Shown: positions 35,914 to 48,900 of the stretch, piece by piece | How the letters are laid out: every line of letters starts with the position of its first letter | Numbering within the stretch: position 1 is the first letter of the stretch | Assembly (NCBI GenBank): GCA_020698575.1 | Contig: CM036245.1 | Span: 37,377,148 to 37,441,147, forward strand | Direction: 5' to 3' | From: Bostrychus sinensis | Lineage: Eukaryota; Chordata; Actinopteri; Gobiiformes; Eleotridae | DNA: 64,000 nucleotides | Notes under the pieces: generated by a model | Seen by the model: the letters and a program-made list of their open reading frames with translations, nothing else | Told to the model about the DNA's origin: nothing | Database searches by the model: none | Position numbers and translations under genes: made by a program

Positions 35914-38900
35914 CTGACCTCTGGCATCAACAAAGCATTTTCACCCTAGACCCTGTTACTATGGTGAAGCTAAGTATGCTGAAAAAAAGAGCCATGTGGC
36001 ACAGTAATTCTTGGGTCTACGCTTGACTAAGCAAGCTTATCCAGAAATCTCAATTTGTAGTACACCTCTCTGTAAAGCCCTTTGAGGTTGTTACATTATA
36101 TAATTTTACATATACATAAGACTTGGCCTGAGACAATACTGACCGAGCAACATCTACTTCTGTGGTCTACTGCTCAGCTCTGAACTTACAGAAAAAGACG
36201 ATTTAACACTTTATTTATGCATGTTTCACAATATACCTTTATTATCATTTTAATAAATACAAAAACGACACTGTGATTCCAAAGAAAACAATGGGTATTA
36301 AAGAGACACAAAATCTTAATTTGGTATGTTCTTCAACTGACATCTTGCCTTAAAAGTGGATGGACCAGCACATTTTACTTTGAAATTCCAAAATGACAAA
36401 ATGGACGTGTGTTTTTTTCGGATGGAAATGGAATGGCATAATCAAGTGGAGATGCATATGGATATATACAAATATATACACATACATAAACACCACCAGA
36501 ATGGAAAATAACCTGAGATACTCTTTGCACCTCATTCGCAGAAACACTGGCCATTGGCTGGAGAAATGAAACATGGCGTGACGACAACAGTACGACAGCA
36601 TCCGACCCTCCCCCCGGTATCAACATCAGCGGTACAAAAGGGACAAACAAACAGTCATTGAAGCACAAAATCCTGAACAGTAATATTGGAAAATGTATTT
36701 TTTAAGCAGCGTTTTGGATCATCATCGTCATCATCATCATCAGAAAAGGCATACAAAGAAAAGAGGAAGTTGTTACGAAAAAAAAAAAAAAAACACCCAT
36801 AAAAAACAGACTGGGAGAAGACAAATCAGAAGCGGCAGATGATGGATGTGATTGGTAGAAAATGTTCTGCTCCTAACTGTGGTTTTGGCCAGGTTCACAA
36901 AAGTCTGTCAGCATGGTCTGCACTCTCAAGACAAGTCTTCAGTTATGGACGGTAGAACAATATTAGTCCTCATATGAAAGTAAAGTTTGCATGCCTTATG
37001 GACAAGAAGAGTCCCCCTGTTTTTGCAGCATCACCACTGGGTGCCAAAATCTGCAGCAGCAGTGGGTTTTTCCCAATTGCCAGGATCCTTCCTCTGGAGG
37101 CTTGGAAGCATCTTCTCTGGAATCAGCCCCTCCAAGACAAAGGCGGGTGTCCTGCTAATGCTGCATGTGAACACTTTTGGAAAGTAAACCATTTGGAACC
37201 TCTTGGTGAGGCGCTGATGAACTGGATCACTCTGAAATGGTCCAGTCCCAAAAGATCCTGGCAAATAAGAAACACCCAGTATGTGCCTGGTTGCACTAGG
37301 AAGAGCATCTGGTGTAAATATCTGCTAAATTACCAATGTGAATGATGGTCTATGGAAACTTCTGTATGATAAGGGAGCAGCCGAAAGGTCACAAATAATG
37401 AACGTAGTCCAACCTCTGAGGGTTAAGGGTGGTTCTAAGATAAAGCCAAGTACAAAAAAAGTTAGTACCTTGTTTGTCACTCTGTTTGGATTGCTACTGA
37501 AGCTGCATACAAAATGTTGTGTGACAAACATCTGACTTCCTCTGGTTCGCTTCACTCTTCTAAAAGCTTTTTTTTTTTTTTATATATATAAAATGAATGA
37601 TACTGACTCAACATATTATTTTCTGATAACTACTGTTTTTATAAATCACTACTCTAATATATAGCAAAAAGCATTGGTTGGAGAGCTGCTAGAAGATACT
37701 GCGTGGTATGGAACTAACCTAAAATGTGATGTTTAGATCGACTTGGGTATGTTAATAACCATGGCAATAGCCATTTAATTCAACCAACTGGTAAATCTCA
37801 AACCAGTCCCATTTACTTATTTATTATATGGCTTTTTGAAGAACACAATATTGGTTATGACCGATCATTCTTAATATTGTTATGCTGCGTTCCAGTTGTG
37901 CTTGGAAGTTGTAATGTCCATTGTGTTATTTTCCTATGATGGCCCTATTGAATTTAGTTTTACGACTTTACTTGTCACATTTTGTATGGGTCTACTATCT
38001 TCACTATGATTTTAATTGTGTTGGTCATTGTTGTTACAGACTTAACTAAAATGTGGTAACTCTGAGATAATGTCACTCCAAGGTCCAACCTCAGAGGATA
38101 AGTAGAATGCAGCATTAGTTGGCAATTAAATGGATTTCCATGGCAACAGAGAAAGAACATGTCCACACTATTGCCATTTTTTATTTGAAAGTGAAAACAC
38201 AATAGTGTGGACATACTCAAAGACCTAAGCCTTTAATTGCAGTGTTCATAAAAGTATTTGCGCCTAATATGAGAAAATACAAAATGGCCGTACGTTCAAG
38301 AGACTTTTGTGAACCCGGCTCATGGAGGCAGTGGGGCTTGCTCATTACCAAACTGTTTATCACCACACTGTCTGAGCCTTGGCGCTACATCATAAACCAT
38401 ATACATACAAATATTTCTTCTGAAGTCCAATATTTCCTAACCTGTGCTAAGATTATTGTAGGAACTGAGGCACCAGGTCTCCAACCGTTCAGCTTATACA
38501 TATTCGGACCAACAGGCCAATGTGTTGTTTTCTCCAAAGCACATATACACACAACATAAGACAGCAAGTGCTCCAAGCAGATTATTATATTCATCTAACA
38601 CATGACAAAGAATGTAAACACGTTTTGCTGCTCCACTGCTGTTGTAGGGATTGTGTGAGTATTGCCGATTACTGTTAAGGCGGAGGAGGAGGAGAAGTGT
38701 GAGATCGGATTCAGAAACCCACTTTTCATAGGTCTGCAGCAGAGGGCCCCACCAATGTTCTTAAAATACTGTATGCAAAAACATGTCCTTGATTTTGCCA
38801 CAAAAGCCAGAAAATGACCTTGTATGATGTAGGCTGCTATATACGCTTATTCCCAATACTGGAGCCTATCTCGGTAACTATGTGCCTTAGGTAGGGTACA

Positions 38901-39087
38901 CCCTGGAGTGTGACCAGTTAGTCACAGCGCTCACACAGCGCCTCTGGATCATTTAAGGAGGTTTAAGCTAGAGGTCAACTGCTAATGGTTTTTCTATGAT
39001 GATGCCATTTTTTTTTCAAATTCAGAGCAGCCGAATGGTCGATAAACACTGCCAATTCCTTTGGACTGATATGCAAGGCTGATTTTC
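35914..39087. other. Unassigned sequence, possibly distal Robo 3' UTR
   Basis: No coding signal. CAT/ATC run near 36720-36742, poly-A at 36778-36793, poly-T at 37568-37581 and a SINE-like patch at 38845-38950 (CTGGAGCCTATCTCGGTAAC). Possible - strand AATAAA signals (TTTATT on +) lie at 36210-36215 and 36238-36243. Confidence 0.35.
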
Positions 39088-41134
39088 TTTATTTTATGAA
39101 ATAAATTAAATTAATACAGCCATATGTTTTAAAACGTGTGTTAGAATGTGACAGTGAGAACAGTTAAAAATTATATTTTTGAGAAAACCAATAAGGCAAT
39201 CTCAATCAAACTTGGGAGAATTTGAGAAATTAGCAAAATCTTTTTATTGGCGTTTGGGTTTTTCAGGCTGAGATAAAGCAATTATGGATGTTTCCTATGA
39301 ACTGCAGAGTAAGAGCCCAAACTGCTACAAGATGGTTGGGGAAGCTGGGGTCCTTCAGTCACGTGGTTGTCCGGACATGTGCCTGACGAAATAATTAAAG
39401 TGCAAGAATCGGCCGATTGGTGAAAATATGCAAAAACCCAATATATTGGTTGACCTCTAGTTTAAGCATTGACTAATACTGACTACACAGAGTAAAGTTA
39501 AGCCAAAACAAGTTGTGGAATGCATGAGGCTTTACACAAAGCATCCAGACCATCTCCTCACACATACAAATATCTGATTGCTCTGGACGTACCTGGAGAG
39601 CACCCACAGTAACATTGGGAGGACATGCTTGGAGGTGAGAGCAAACCAACTCCAACTATATTAAATTTTAGAAAAAAGTGCTTTTTGAAATTTAACTGCA
39701 CTTTTATATGATGTTTATATGGCAAGGGACCTGCAGGTAAATAGGCTAAGGGCCAAATTTTGCATATTTGGCTTTGCAATGGTGTAATGCCTTAGTCAAT
39801 TTGGATCCATGAGCCAAATCAGGATCTACCCTAATGAATGAAGTTCTGAAAGTCATTTTAAACAATACATGAGCTTTGCTTTCAAAGAACTGGAGAATCA
39901 ACATTTGTAGTTTATGATATTAAATTCTGCGTCTTTTATGTTAGGAAATGAGACAAGACCAAGTGCATACTGTATAAATGTGAATGGTCATGAGACTTGA
40001 CACTAGAGCATGACCAGTCCAAGTAAATACAACACTACAGTAGTAATAAGTTGGCTTTTTTCTGTAAATCCAAGCTGGGCCACCATGGTCACTCTTTCAG
40101 CCTTCTTCTATGGAAAAAGGTTGAATAAATTAACCATACAATATATTGCTTTAGAGCTGTAAGTAATATCCTGCAGAATGTGTAAAGGGGCTTAACTGCT
40201 TGGACAAGACTTTAAGCTGCACGGCCGATCTCACTCATCCTCCTCTGTGCTATGGTTTATCTGCAGAAAACTGGACTGGGAGCAGTGGAGCAGGCAGTAG
40301 ATCATTCAAACAAAACCAGCTCAAAATGTGTCCGACCTTTACATAAATAGAATGAACAAAATGCTTTGAAAACAAGACAGAGGCCGAGGGCTGCGTACTT
40401 CTGAACCCATTTAGTGTCGAATCAGCCTCGTCCTCGACCTTTGACCCACAGTTACCTTGTTCCGTCTCTATGGAAACCACCGGGTGCCTTATTCGTTGCA
40501 AAGCCTTACTCTTTAATATCTCTCTGTACATTTCTATATAATCTTAATCTTTACAGTACAGAAACTCCTCTTCACATATTCTCGCAGTTCTTCATGTCAG
40601 CAGGAGCTAGGTTTTTGTGCTTATCACCAAAAATTGCAGTGCAAAAAACAATAATTAAAAATAATAATAATAATGATAATAATTAAAAGTACCTATTAAC
40701 AGACAATGGATTATAAAACAATTATTTTTATGGCACAACAGCCACTCATTTCACATATAATACAAATAACCCATGGAAAACCGAAGCTCGAACTGAAGAA
40801 GGCTTGCATAGCAATGCAACGATGCAACAAGTTAAAGATATTTACAGCGAACATAAAAATCCCTTCGTCAAGGGTCAAAAAATGTGTTCTCATATTTTCT
40901 TTCTTTTTTTTTTTTTCTCCATAAAAAGAACATCACTGTAAGGTCGGAGTGGGGAATCTTTTCTCCAGGACAAAAGGTGTGAGATGTACAGTATGTTGTG
41001 TCTATACATCACATATACAGTTCATGTGTGCGCTGTCCCCGTGCACACTCCTCACACAGAGCACACAGTTCATGGCCCCAGCAGAGGGCGCTGTTCTGAA
41101 GACAGGTCCTCAGCTTTGTATGGCAGGCAGGTTA
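39088..41134 (-). other. robo: Probable Robo 3' UTR exon
   Basis: The acceptor on the - strand is CTTTCCTCTCCCCACAG, cutting at 41137/41136; the first two bases AG complete the stop codon and the rest is non-coding. The distal end is unknown. - strand AATAAA candidates are at 39088-39093 and 39243-39248, or further out near 36.2 kb. The 40190-41134 part is free of visible transposons and ends in stretches such as TGTACATTTCTATATAATC, which fits a UTR. Confidence 0.45.
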
Positions 41135-41136
41135 CT
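41135..41136 (-). CDS. robo: Second part of split Robo stop codon
   Basis: The last two bases of a TAG stop whose T is at 41782; they lie directly after a near-ideal polypyrimidine acceptor on the - strand. Confidence 0.55.
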
Positions 41137-44100
41137 CTGTGGGGAGAGGAAAGCCTAATTTAATTTATGTCTTCCATAGAAAGTATACAGTAGCAGAGCT
41201 GGTTTTTGATACCAGTACAAGAACAATACTTTTTTGATACTTGCTATTTTTAATTCATTGTCATAAATGTAAAATTTATGGTAAAAAGCATTGTTTTTTA
41301 AAAACAGTCAGAGTGAGATGTCTGTACTTTGAAAGATCTTTGTGATGCAGAGTGAACACTGATTTTTTAGGTCTTTTTCTCAAAACAAAGTGGTGTTCAG
41401 GGCAAACAGAGGTCTGAAGTGCAGAGTCGTAGTAGACTCTGCAGCCTGTGTGTGAGTCTGCCCCCTGTGGTCTGGAGGTAAATATGCCATGTCTCTGCTT
41501 GACTGATGCTTAAGTTGAAAACTCTGCTCAAAACATGAAGCTATAAGCTATAAGGCTGCCACGTAGCTTTCTCTAGCACTGTCTCTGGACCCACCGGGTA
41601 TTGAAACTTGGTACCAAAAGAAAAATAATTTTTTTGATGCCACCCAGAACAATTGAATCCAACATTATTACTGCATTTATGTATGTATTTTTTTTATTTT
41701 TAAGCTATTATTGTTATTATTATTATTATTTATTATTTTTATTAAACTGTTAATTCTACAGTACAATCACACACTACTTACATAACTCTCCTGAGAAGTG
41801 TCCCTGTCCGTTGGCCCCTAGGAAGTCAGCATGCTCAAGGGTGGTCCACTGCTGCGGCTGCCGGGGCCCGTCGCTCTTCCGGGGCCCCGTGGAGCCCTTC
41901 GAGGAGGCCGTGCCCGAGGAACTGTGGCCCCCAGGGGAGGGGAAGCAGGGCTTACTGTAGGGTACACATGGGTCTTCTGGAACACACACAGACAGAGGGC
42001 TTTGTTAGCAAGAGGAACATTTCGTAAAAAAAAATAAAACAGATGTTATTAGTGGCCCAAGAAAGATAATTTTATGTATTTATTTTACACTTTTTTGTGT
42101 ATGTTATTAAAATTTTGATCAATACAGACTCCCTTTTTTAGTTTTCTTTTTGACTAATTCCTTACAGTAATTAGGCAAGCTTTTACACTGAATGCCCATG
42201 TGGTTTTGTTTTACTTTCATCAGTTTTAGAAAATAAAACTGCTAGTTCAAGCCTGCTAAAGAATCCTGAAAACCTCAATGAGCTGAGGAGGTATAGAATA
42301 ATAGCCTGGATAGCTAGACCCATTCCTTTATTGAAGTGAAGTGAAGTGGGTGTGAAACCCTTCCTATTCAAGCCTTCTCAATGATTCTACAGACCAGTCA
42401 TGATATTCTTCCTTTTCATTTGTTGGTTATATTTTACTTATTCATGTTTTGTTTGTTTGTTTGTTGTTTGTAGTTTTTTTTACTCCCAGGTACCTCACAG
42501 GAAATATTTGACTTTTCAAATTCCATCTTTAACTTAGACTAAAATGGTTCTAAATCAGGACTAACCTAGGTGTAGAATAGCGACTTAATCGGAAAAATTA
42601 CTGGGTCTATAATGCCCAAACCCAGGACTAAACTGGGCCTAAATCAGGGCGAAGCACTAAAAACTAAAACCGGACAAACTTAGGATTTATCCCAAGACTA
42701 AGTCAGGACAAAACTTGAAGTAAATCAGTCTGTAATTATCCTCAATACCTGCAATGGTTGCTTTTCAAAAGCATTTGCCCAACTTTTCATGACTTCCACA
42801 ATACTCCCCAACTGTTTTACTGGTAATGAATGCTATAAGATTCATTCTTTATAAAATCTACTCACTTGAATCTGAGTTTCAATCTGTTCCTGCGCTAGTG
42901 GCTGTTCCAAATTTTCTCTTTCTTTCTGGTAAACCCATGTAACATCTGATGAACAGAGACATGTGTGGAGTGTGGGTGCCAGTGGACTGTGCCAGGATTG
43001 CGCCCAACACATGGCCCCCAGATCTGTGTTCAGGAGGGGGATGAATAATCGAAATGGGAGGGGGGTAAAGTACAGACCCCCCGCTACCCCCCACCCCCAC
43101 CCCATCATATCTGTGACCTGCAGCAGTCAGCACCATCCTGTGAAAACTCATCACCACGCCCCCCTGCAGGTTCACTAATGATGCTAATGGACCAGGCCCG
43201 ACCTGAGTGGAGTCTGCTGTGAGGCATCGGCACGTGAGGAATCCACCAGTGGGACCTGCCTTTGTCCCGCACACAATGTCAATATTTGCATCGTCAAGTG
43301 TCACCAATTATGGGCATTAGCATATTAAATAGTGCTGCAGTGTAAGCATGTTTGTTGGAGTCTTGTTTGCACTGCTGTGATGCATTTTTATAGGTTGTAC
43401 CAAAAAGTTTCTTCATGTATAAAAAGACAAGTATTAAACTCCATCATATCATCTGCCCTGGAGAAGGTGTATTTTAGTGCCGGACTAAATCTTTTCATGC
43501 AACATTATTTTAACAGTTTTGGATGAAGAAGCACAGGTCCTGAATCAATCTGGGTGTAACATCTCAGGCCCAAGTATTCAGAAAGCTGTAGCCTTTACCT
43601 GGTGTTGCCTAAAGCCTCAAACACACTGGATGTGTCATCTGAGCGTGGCGACCGTGTCAGAGAGCCGTTTTCACTTCAGCGCCCAGTTTAGCAGATTAGA
43701 GGAGGCACACTGGCCGCGCGAGACACAAGGCTCCAGCAACGCCTGAAATGTGTGCATCCTATAAAATAGAAGTCTTGCCTATTTTTCATGCTCGCACCTG
43801 GTGCTAGAAGGGTTTTTTCACCCAAATATTGTTATATTTTGTCAACTACCATACCATAAGCACTGTACATACATAATGCATTTTTTCATGTTTTTAGGGT
43901 TACTGGCTCTGATCGACTGTGAATTAGGACTTTTACCAAAAAAAAGGCTCATGTTTGTAATGTCTAGCCTACAGAGATGGTAAACACACACCTATTCTGA
44001 CAACTATAGTCACCATAGGGCTATTATATATGTCTGTATAATGACTGTTGCATGGCTTTTCTGTAGAGAAAGCGCTGCAAACGGTGCTGTTCATACTGCT

Positions 44101-45894
44101 GACAAAGCTAAAGCTTAACTTCAACTTTTACACCTTGTGGTCCTCTGCGGCAGAGCTGATAAAATCTGAAGCACCATTAACACACGTTACAAAGTTAGAA
44201 AGTATGACTGTATGAATCGTAAAATGACTATTTCGCAATCGTAGGAACAGACTCGGCCCTGGCTGTTAAGTCATCGTTTTTACCTCTTCCAACGTTTTCA
44301 AAAGACTGCGTATTTGGAAAACGGAAATCCCATTCTTGTGTAGACGCAAGGCACCCGAATCATTGTATTGTCGTCTAAATGGCATCTAAATGCTTGTATA
44401 AAGAAACTCATTAATGTTGTCCGCCTACTCACAGGAATTTGGATACCATTTGACAAAACCAATCTTTTTTAGCTTTATTTCTCTCTATACATATTATGCT
44501 ACTATAAACATTTTGTTTTTAAAAATACTAAGTGATTATGATTGTCTGCAAAAAAATGCAAATGCTGTCCATGTCCTGTTAAGAACATCCAAGCCTATGA
44601 CATGATAAGAGTCCCTAAAATGTATAAACTAACAGAAACTAATGGAAATGCAACAAATCTTTGTATGATTTTTGAAAAACCTGCTCAAATCCACATCAAA
44701 TTCTATGGAAACACAGCTCTTGTATCCTGATTTAACTGTCTGAGAGAGTGGCAGCACACGCCAGTCTCACAGAATGCCGATCTGTAGAGTCACACATGTA
44801 GGGGCCATAGTCGGACACAGATGGTGTGTTTGTGTCAGAGAAGCAAAGACACAGTGATTAGAACGTCTTTCAGGGGCCTGCTGCTCGGGTTGGAGTGGAG
44901 CACGCCGCACTGGCAACAGTTACAGGGCACCGGCAGCCGAGAGGGGGCCATTCTGTAAAACAGGGAGAAGTGGTAGACAGTGCAATCTGCTCATGGGGGC
45001 CCCGTCTCAACACAGCGTGAACTTCAACAACCCATTCTCCACACTGAACTCAAATATGTGTTTGAATACCTGCTGGCAAAACGATTTCAAAATCCAATAT
45101 GACTTTATGGATTTGATTGTCATGGATGCCTGTAGTGGTACTCCTACTGCTCCGACCATTGCCACTACTGCCTTCTACTACGGCTAACAGTACTAGTACT
45201 GCTGCCACTACTAGTACGTCTACCGCTACTAGTACTGCAAAGATAATACCACTTCTACTAAACAAAGCCTTGCTCCAACATAACTTAAATTTATCAACCC
45301 ATTATATGCACTAAACTTAAATATGTGCAACTCTTACGGTTTTGACCGTTGCTACTACTGCCTGCTACTATGGCTAATACTACTACTACTGCTGCTACTA
45401 CTACCACTTCTATTAAACAAAGCTTTGTTCCAACACAGCATGAACTTCAAAAACCACACAAAATACGCACTAAACTCAAATATGTGCTTCTCCTACTACT
45501 CCAACAATTGCCACTACTGCCTTCTACTATTACTGCTGTTACTACTAGTACATCTACATCTACTGCTACTGCTCCTACTACTGCTACATAAAATACACAC
45601 TAAACTCAAATATGTGCTACTCCTACTGCTCCGGGCCATTGCCACCATTGGCCACCATTACTGCCTTCTACTATGGCTAATACTACTACTACTACTGCTG
45701 CTACTACTAGTACATCTACTACTACTACTACTGCTATAATAATACCACTTCTACTATAGAAAACCTTGTTCCAACATAGCATGAACTTCAACAACCCATT
45801 AGACACACTAAACTTATTTATGCTACTCCTACTGCTACTACTATTACTACTATGGCTTATACTACTACTGCTGTTGCTACTACTGGAATGTCTT

Positions 45895-45946
<52 letters not shown>

Positions 45947-48900
45947 GATACAGCTACTTCTATTAAACAGAGCTTTGTTCCAACACACTATTAGGGCTGG
46001 GTACCAAACAACAATACCTTTGTAGTACCAACCGAAAAGCTCTGGTGTTTAATGGTATTTTTTTTTTTTTTTTTTTTTTTTTAAAGCACTTTTAGCTCCA
46101 TACTTTCAGTGGAGTTTCTAACTTAAGCACCGGTTATAACAAAGACAGGACATCATTGACCTCCTGTCTATCTCTGACAGCATGCTATGTTCCTGTCTTT
46201 GTCCACACTTCACCCTGCTCAAAAGAGACACAGGCGGCAGTCTGTCTTTGTTTCACCAGCTCTAGTAATCCTCTACTTTTGTCAGAATGAGAAAAAGATG
46301 ACAAAAATCAGCAATTGAATGAGCGCTCACTCTGCATCTATCTATCACAAACTGCAAATAAAAAAGACCTTTCAAACTACAGACATCTCACTCTGACATT
46401 TAAAAAAAAGAATACTTTTACCATAAATTGAACTTATTTATCAACTATGGACTAATTTATTAACTTATTTTGGTGACTTAATGTTACTAGCTGCATTTCC
46501 ATTGACCATCAAATTGCACAAATTAGATTTGCGAATATAAATTTGCCTAATGGAAACATGACAATTTCGAAAAAACTCGCATTTATCGAAAAAAAGTTTT
46601 TGCGCTTGGATGAGGTGGTTTTTCAGGTGTATCGAAATTGACATATTTTGCAAAACTGCAATGGAAACACTTTTGTCGAATTAAACGAGTCACGTGACCA
46701 ACAAGCATATACTGGCTGCCTTGGGCATTGCGCAGCGGGCGCCACAAGAGGTCCCACAGCATCGCACAGCTCATCAAAAGTTGAGTGTGTCATTCAGAAA
46801 TGTTGAATCCACAGCTCTTCTGTAAAATCGCCTACTACAATTTCCCAAAAACGCTTCATACGTAGCCGCTCCCATGTATAAGGGGCCTGTCGCTCCATGG
46901 CCTGAATAAGACGCCGACGTCTCCTTTGACGGCTGATGATGAGCGCTAGTGCCGTGGCTGAAATATGGATATATCTGCTGTAAATCAAAGTAATGTTTAC
47001 ATCTGTCGCCACATTTTTTGAATGACTTATCGCAAGAGTAGGTTTGTTTTTAATCGCTTATGATTCAATGGAAACAGTGTAATTGCGAAATTGTGTTTTT
47101 TTGACATTTCTAGAATATCGATAAAATTTTGCGCATGTGTGTAATGGAAACGCAGCTATTGTTAGAAGCTGTGAGTGACTTGCAGGTCATGTGGCTCACT
47201 ATCATGTGACTCCTATTTCCCTCCCAGCCCAGGTGCCTAATCAGGCCAATTGGAGGCACCTGGGTTCTGGTCCATATAAAGGCCTCAGTTTTCTGAGCAG
47301 GTCTCTTCGTTTCCTGCTGTTATCCGAGTGCGTGAAGTGAGTAATCCGTTTTCTTTAGTTTATCTGCACAGTTTAGAATTTGATTACTCTATTATGTTTG
47401 CTTTCATGTTTCCAGAGAAAAATATTACCACCCTTCACTGTTTTCCAACCCACCTGTAAAATAAAACAATTGACCTTCTACAACTTAACCAGCTTCTGTG
47501 CTCATTTTCATTAAGTTTCACCAGCAAATTATCCAACAGTTATGAACTTACTGTAACCTAAAGACATCACAGTAGCCCTAATGCATAATTCAATACAGTA
47601 ATTAATCCACTATTACAAATCACATATTTAATGTTGCTGCTATGGATCAAACAAACAACACTTATAACTGATAACACTTGTTCTCACCTAGAGATTCATG
47701 TTTTGTTAAAATATTTTAAGAATATTATTTTTTGTGTTGTAACATTGATGGTTATAGAAGACAAATTAAAATAGCACAATTTTCGAGGAAAAAAATCCAA
47801 TTTGATTTTCTGGATTTGTCTGTCATGGACACCTGAAGTGCTACTCCTACTGCTACTACTGCAACAACTAGACTGACTACTACTGCTGCTGCTACAAGTA
47901 TACTGCCTAACTCCCCCCAAAAAGTCACCACCTGGGTTTAACTAAGCAAAAAGCTAAGACCCTCCCTGCAATTGGTCAGGTCTGGGTTCAGCAACGTTAT
48001 GCGCCCAAAGAATGAGGTCAGCTGACTACCTGCATATACTGAATGACCAGGTTACTCCATCAATGGATTTCTTATGGCACGGGCTTATTCCAAGATGACA
48101 ATGCCAGGATTCATCGAGCTCAAAATGTGAGAGTGGTTCAGGGAACATGAGACATCATTTTCACACATGGACTGGTCACCACAGAGTCCAGACCTTAACC
48201 CCATTGAGAATCTTTGGGATGTACTGGAGAAGGCTTTGCACAGTGGTCACACTGTCCCAACATCAATACCAGATCTTGGTGAAAAATTAATGCAACACTG
48301 GATGGAAATGAATCTTGACATTGCAGAAGCTTAATGAAACAATGCCACAGCAAATGTGTGCTGTAATGAAAGCTAAAGGCGGTCCAACGAAATAGTAGTG
48401 TGTGACTTTTTTTTTTTTTTTGTGGCAACTTTTTTTTTGGTCAGGCAGTGTCTGTCTTCTGCTTCTACTACTGCTACGATACTACCACTTCTACTAAACA
48501 GAGCTTTGTTCCAACACATCTTGAATTACAAGTACCTGTTGGCAAAATTATTTCAAATTCCAATTTTACTTTATGGATTCGACCAATGGCGCTTGCTCAT
48601 TGACAAGGGAAGCTGCGCTTCCCCTAAAATTTCATAAAATGAATAGTCCAATATGCACTGTTGAATTTCAGAAAATTAGATATTAAGCTGCATTAAAGTG
48701 TGCAAGAATGTGTTTAATTTTATGAGTATGTCGTTCATTAATCAGCTGTTTATTCTGTTTCTCGTGATCCTCCTCTCGCTTCAGAACAGCGGACGCTGTG
48801 TAAATCCCTATTGACGCTGAGCTTCAATGGATTCCTATGAGACTGCTCAGAGTGTTTTTTTTTTTTTTTCATAGCAAAAATGCAAGACGCTGATTGGATA

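Noticed and set aside
36720..36742. Regular ATC/CAT repeat considered as the start of a CRISPR-like or regulatory array.
   Set aside because: Plain trinucleotide microsatellite in a vertebrate genome; no spacer structure.
45050..45970. Several Leu-, Thr- or Val-rich frames of 60-140 codons on both strands that look like membrane proteins.
   Set aside because: They are translations of CTA/CTG trinucleotide tracts; frames are open only because the repeat lacks stops in those phases.
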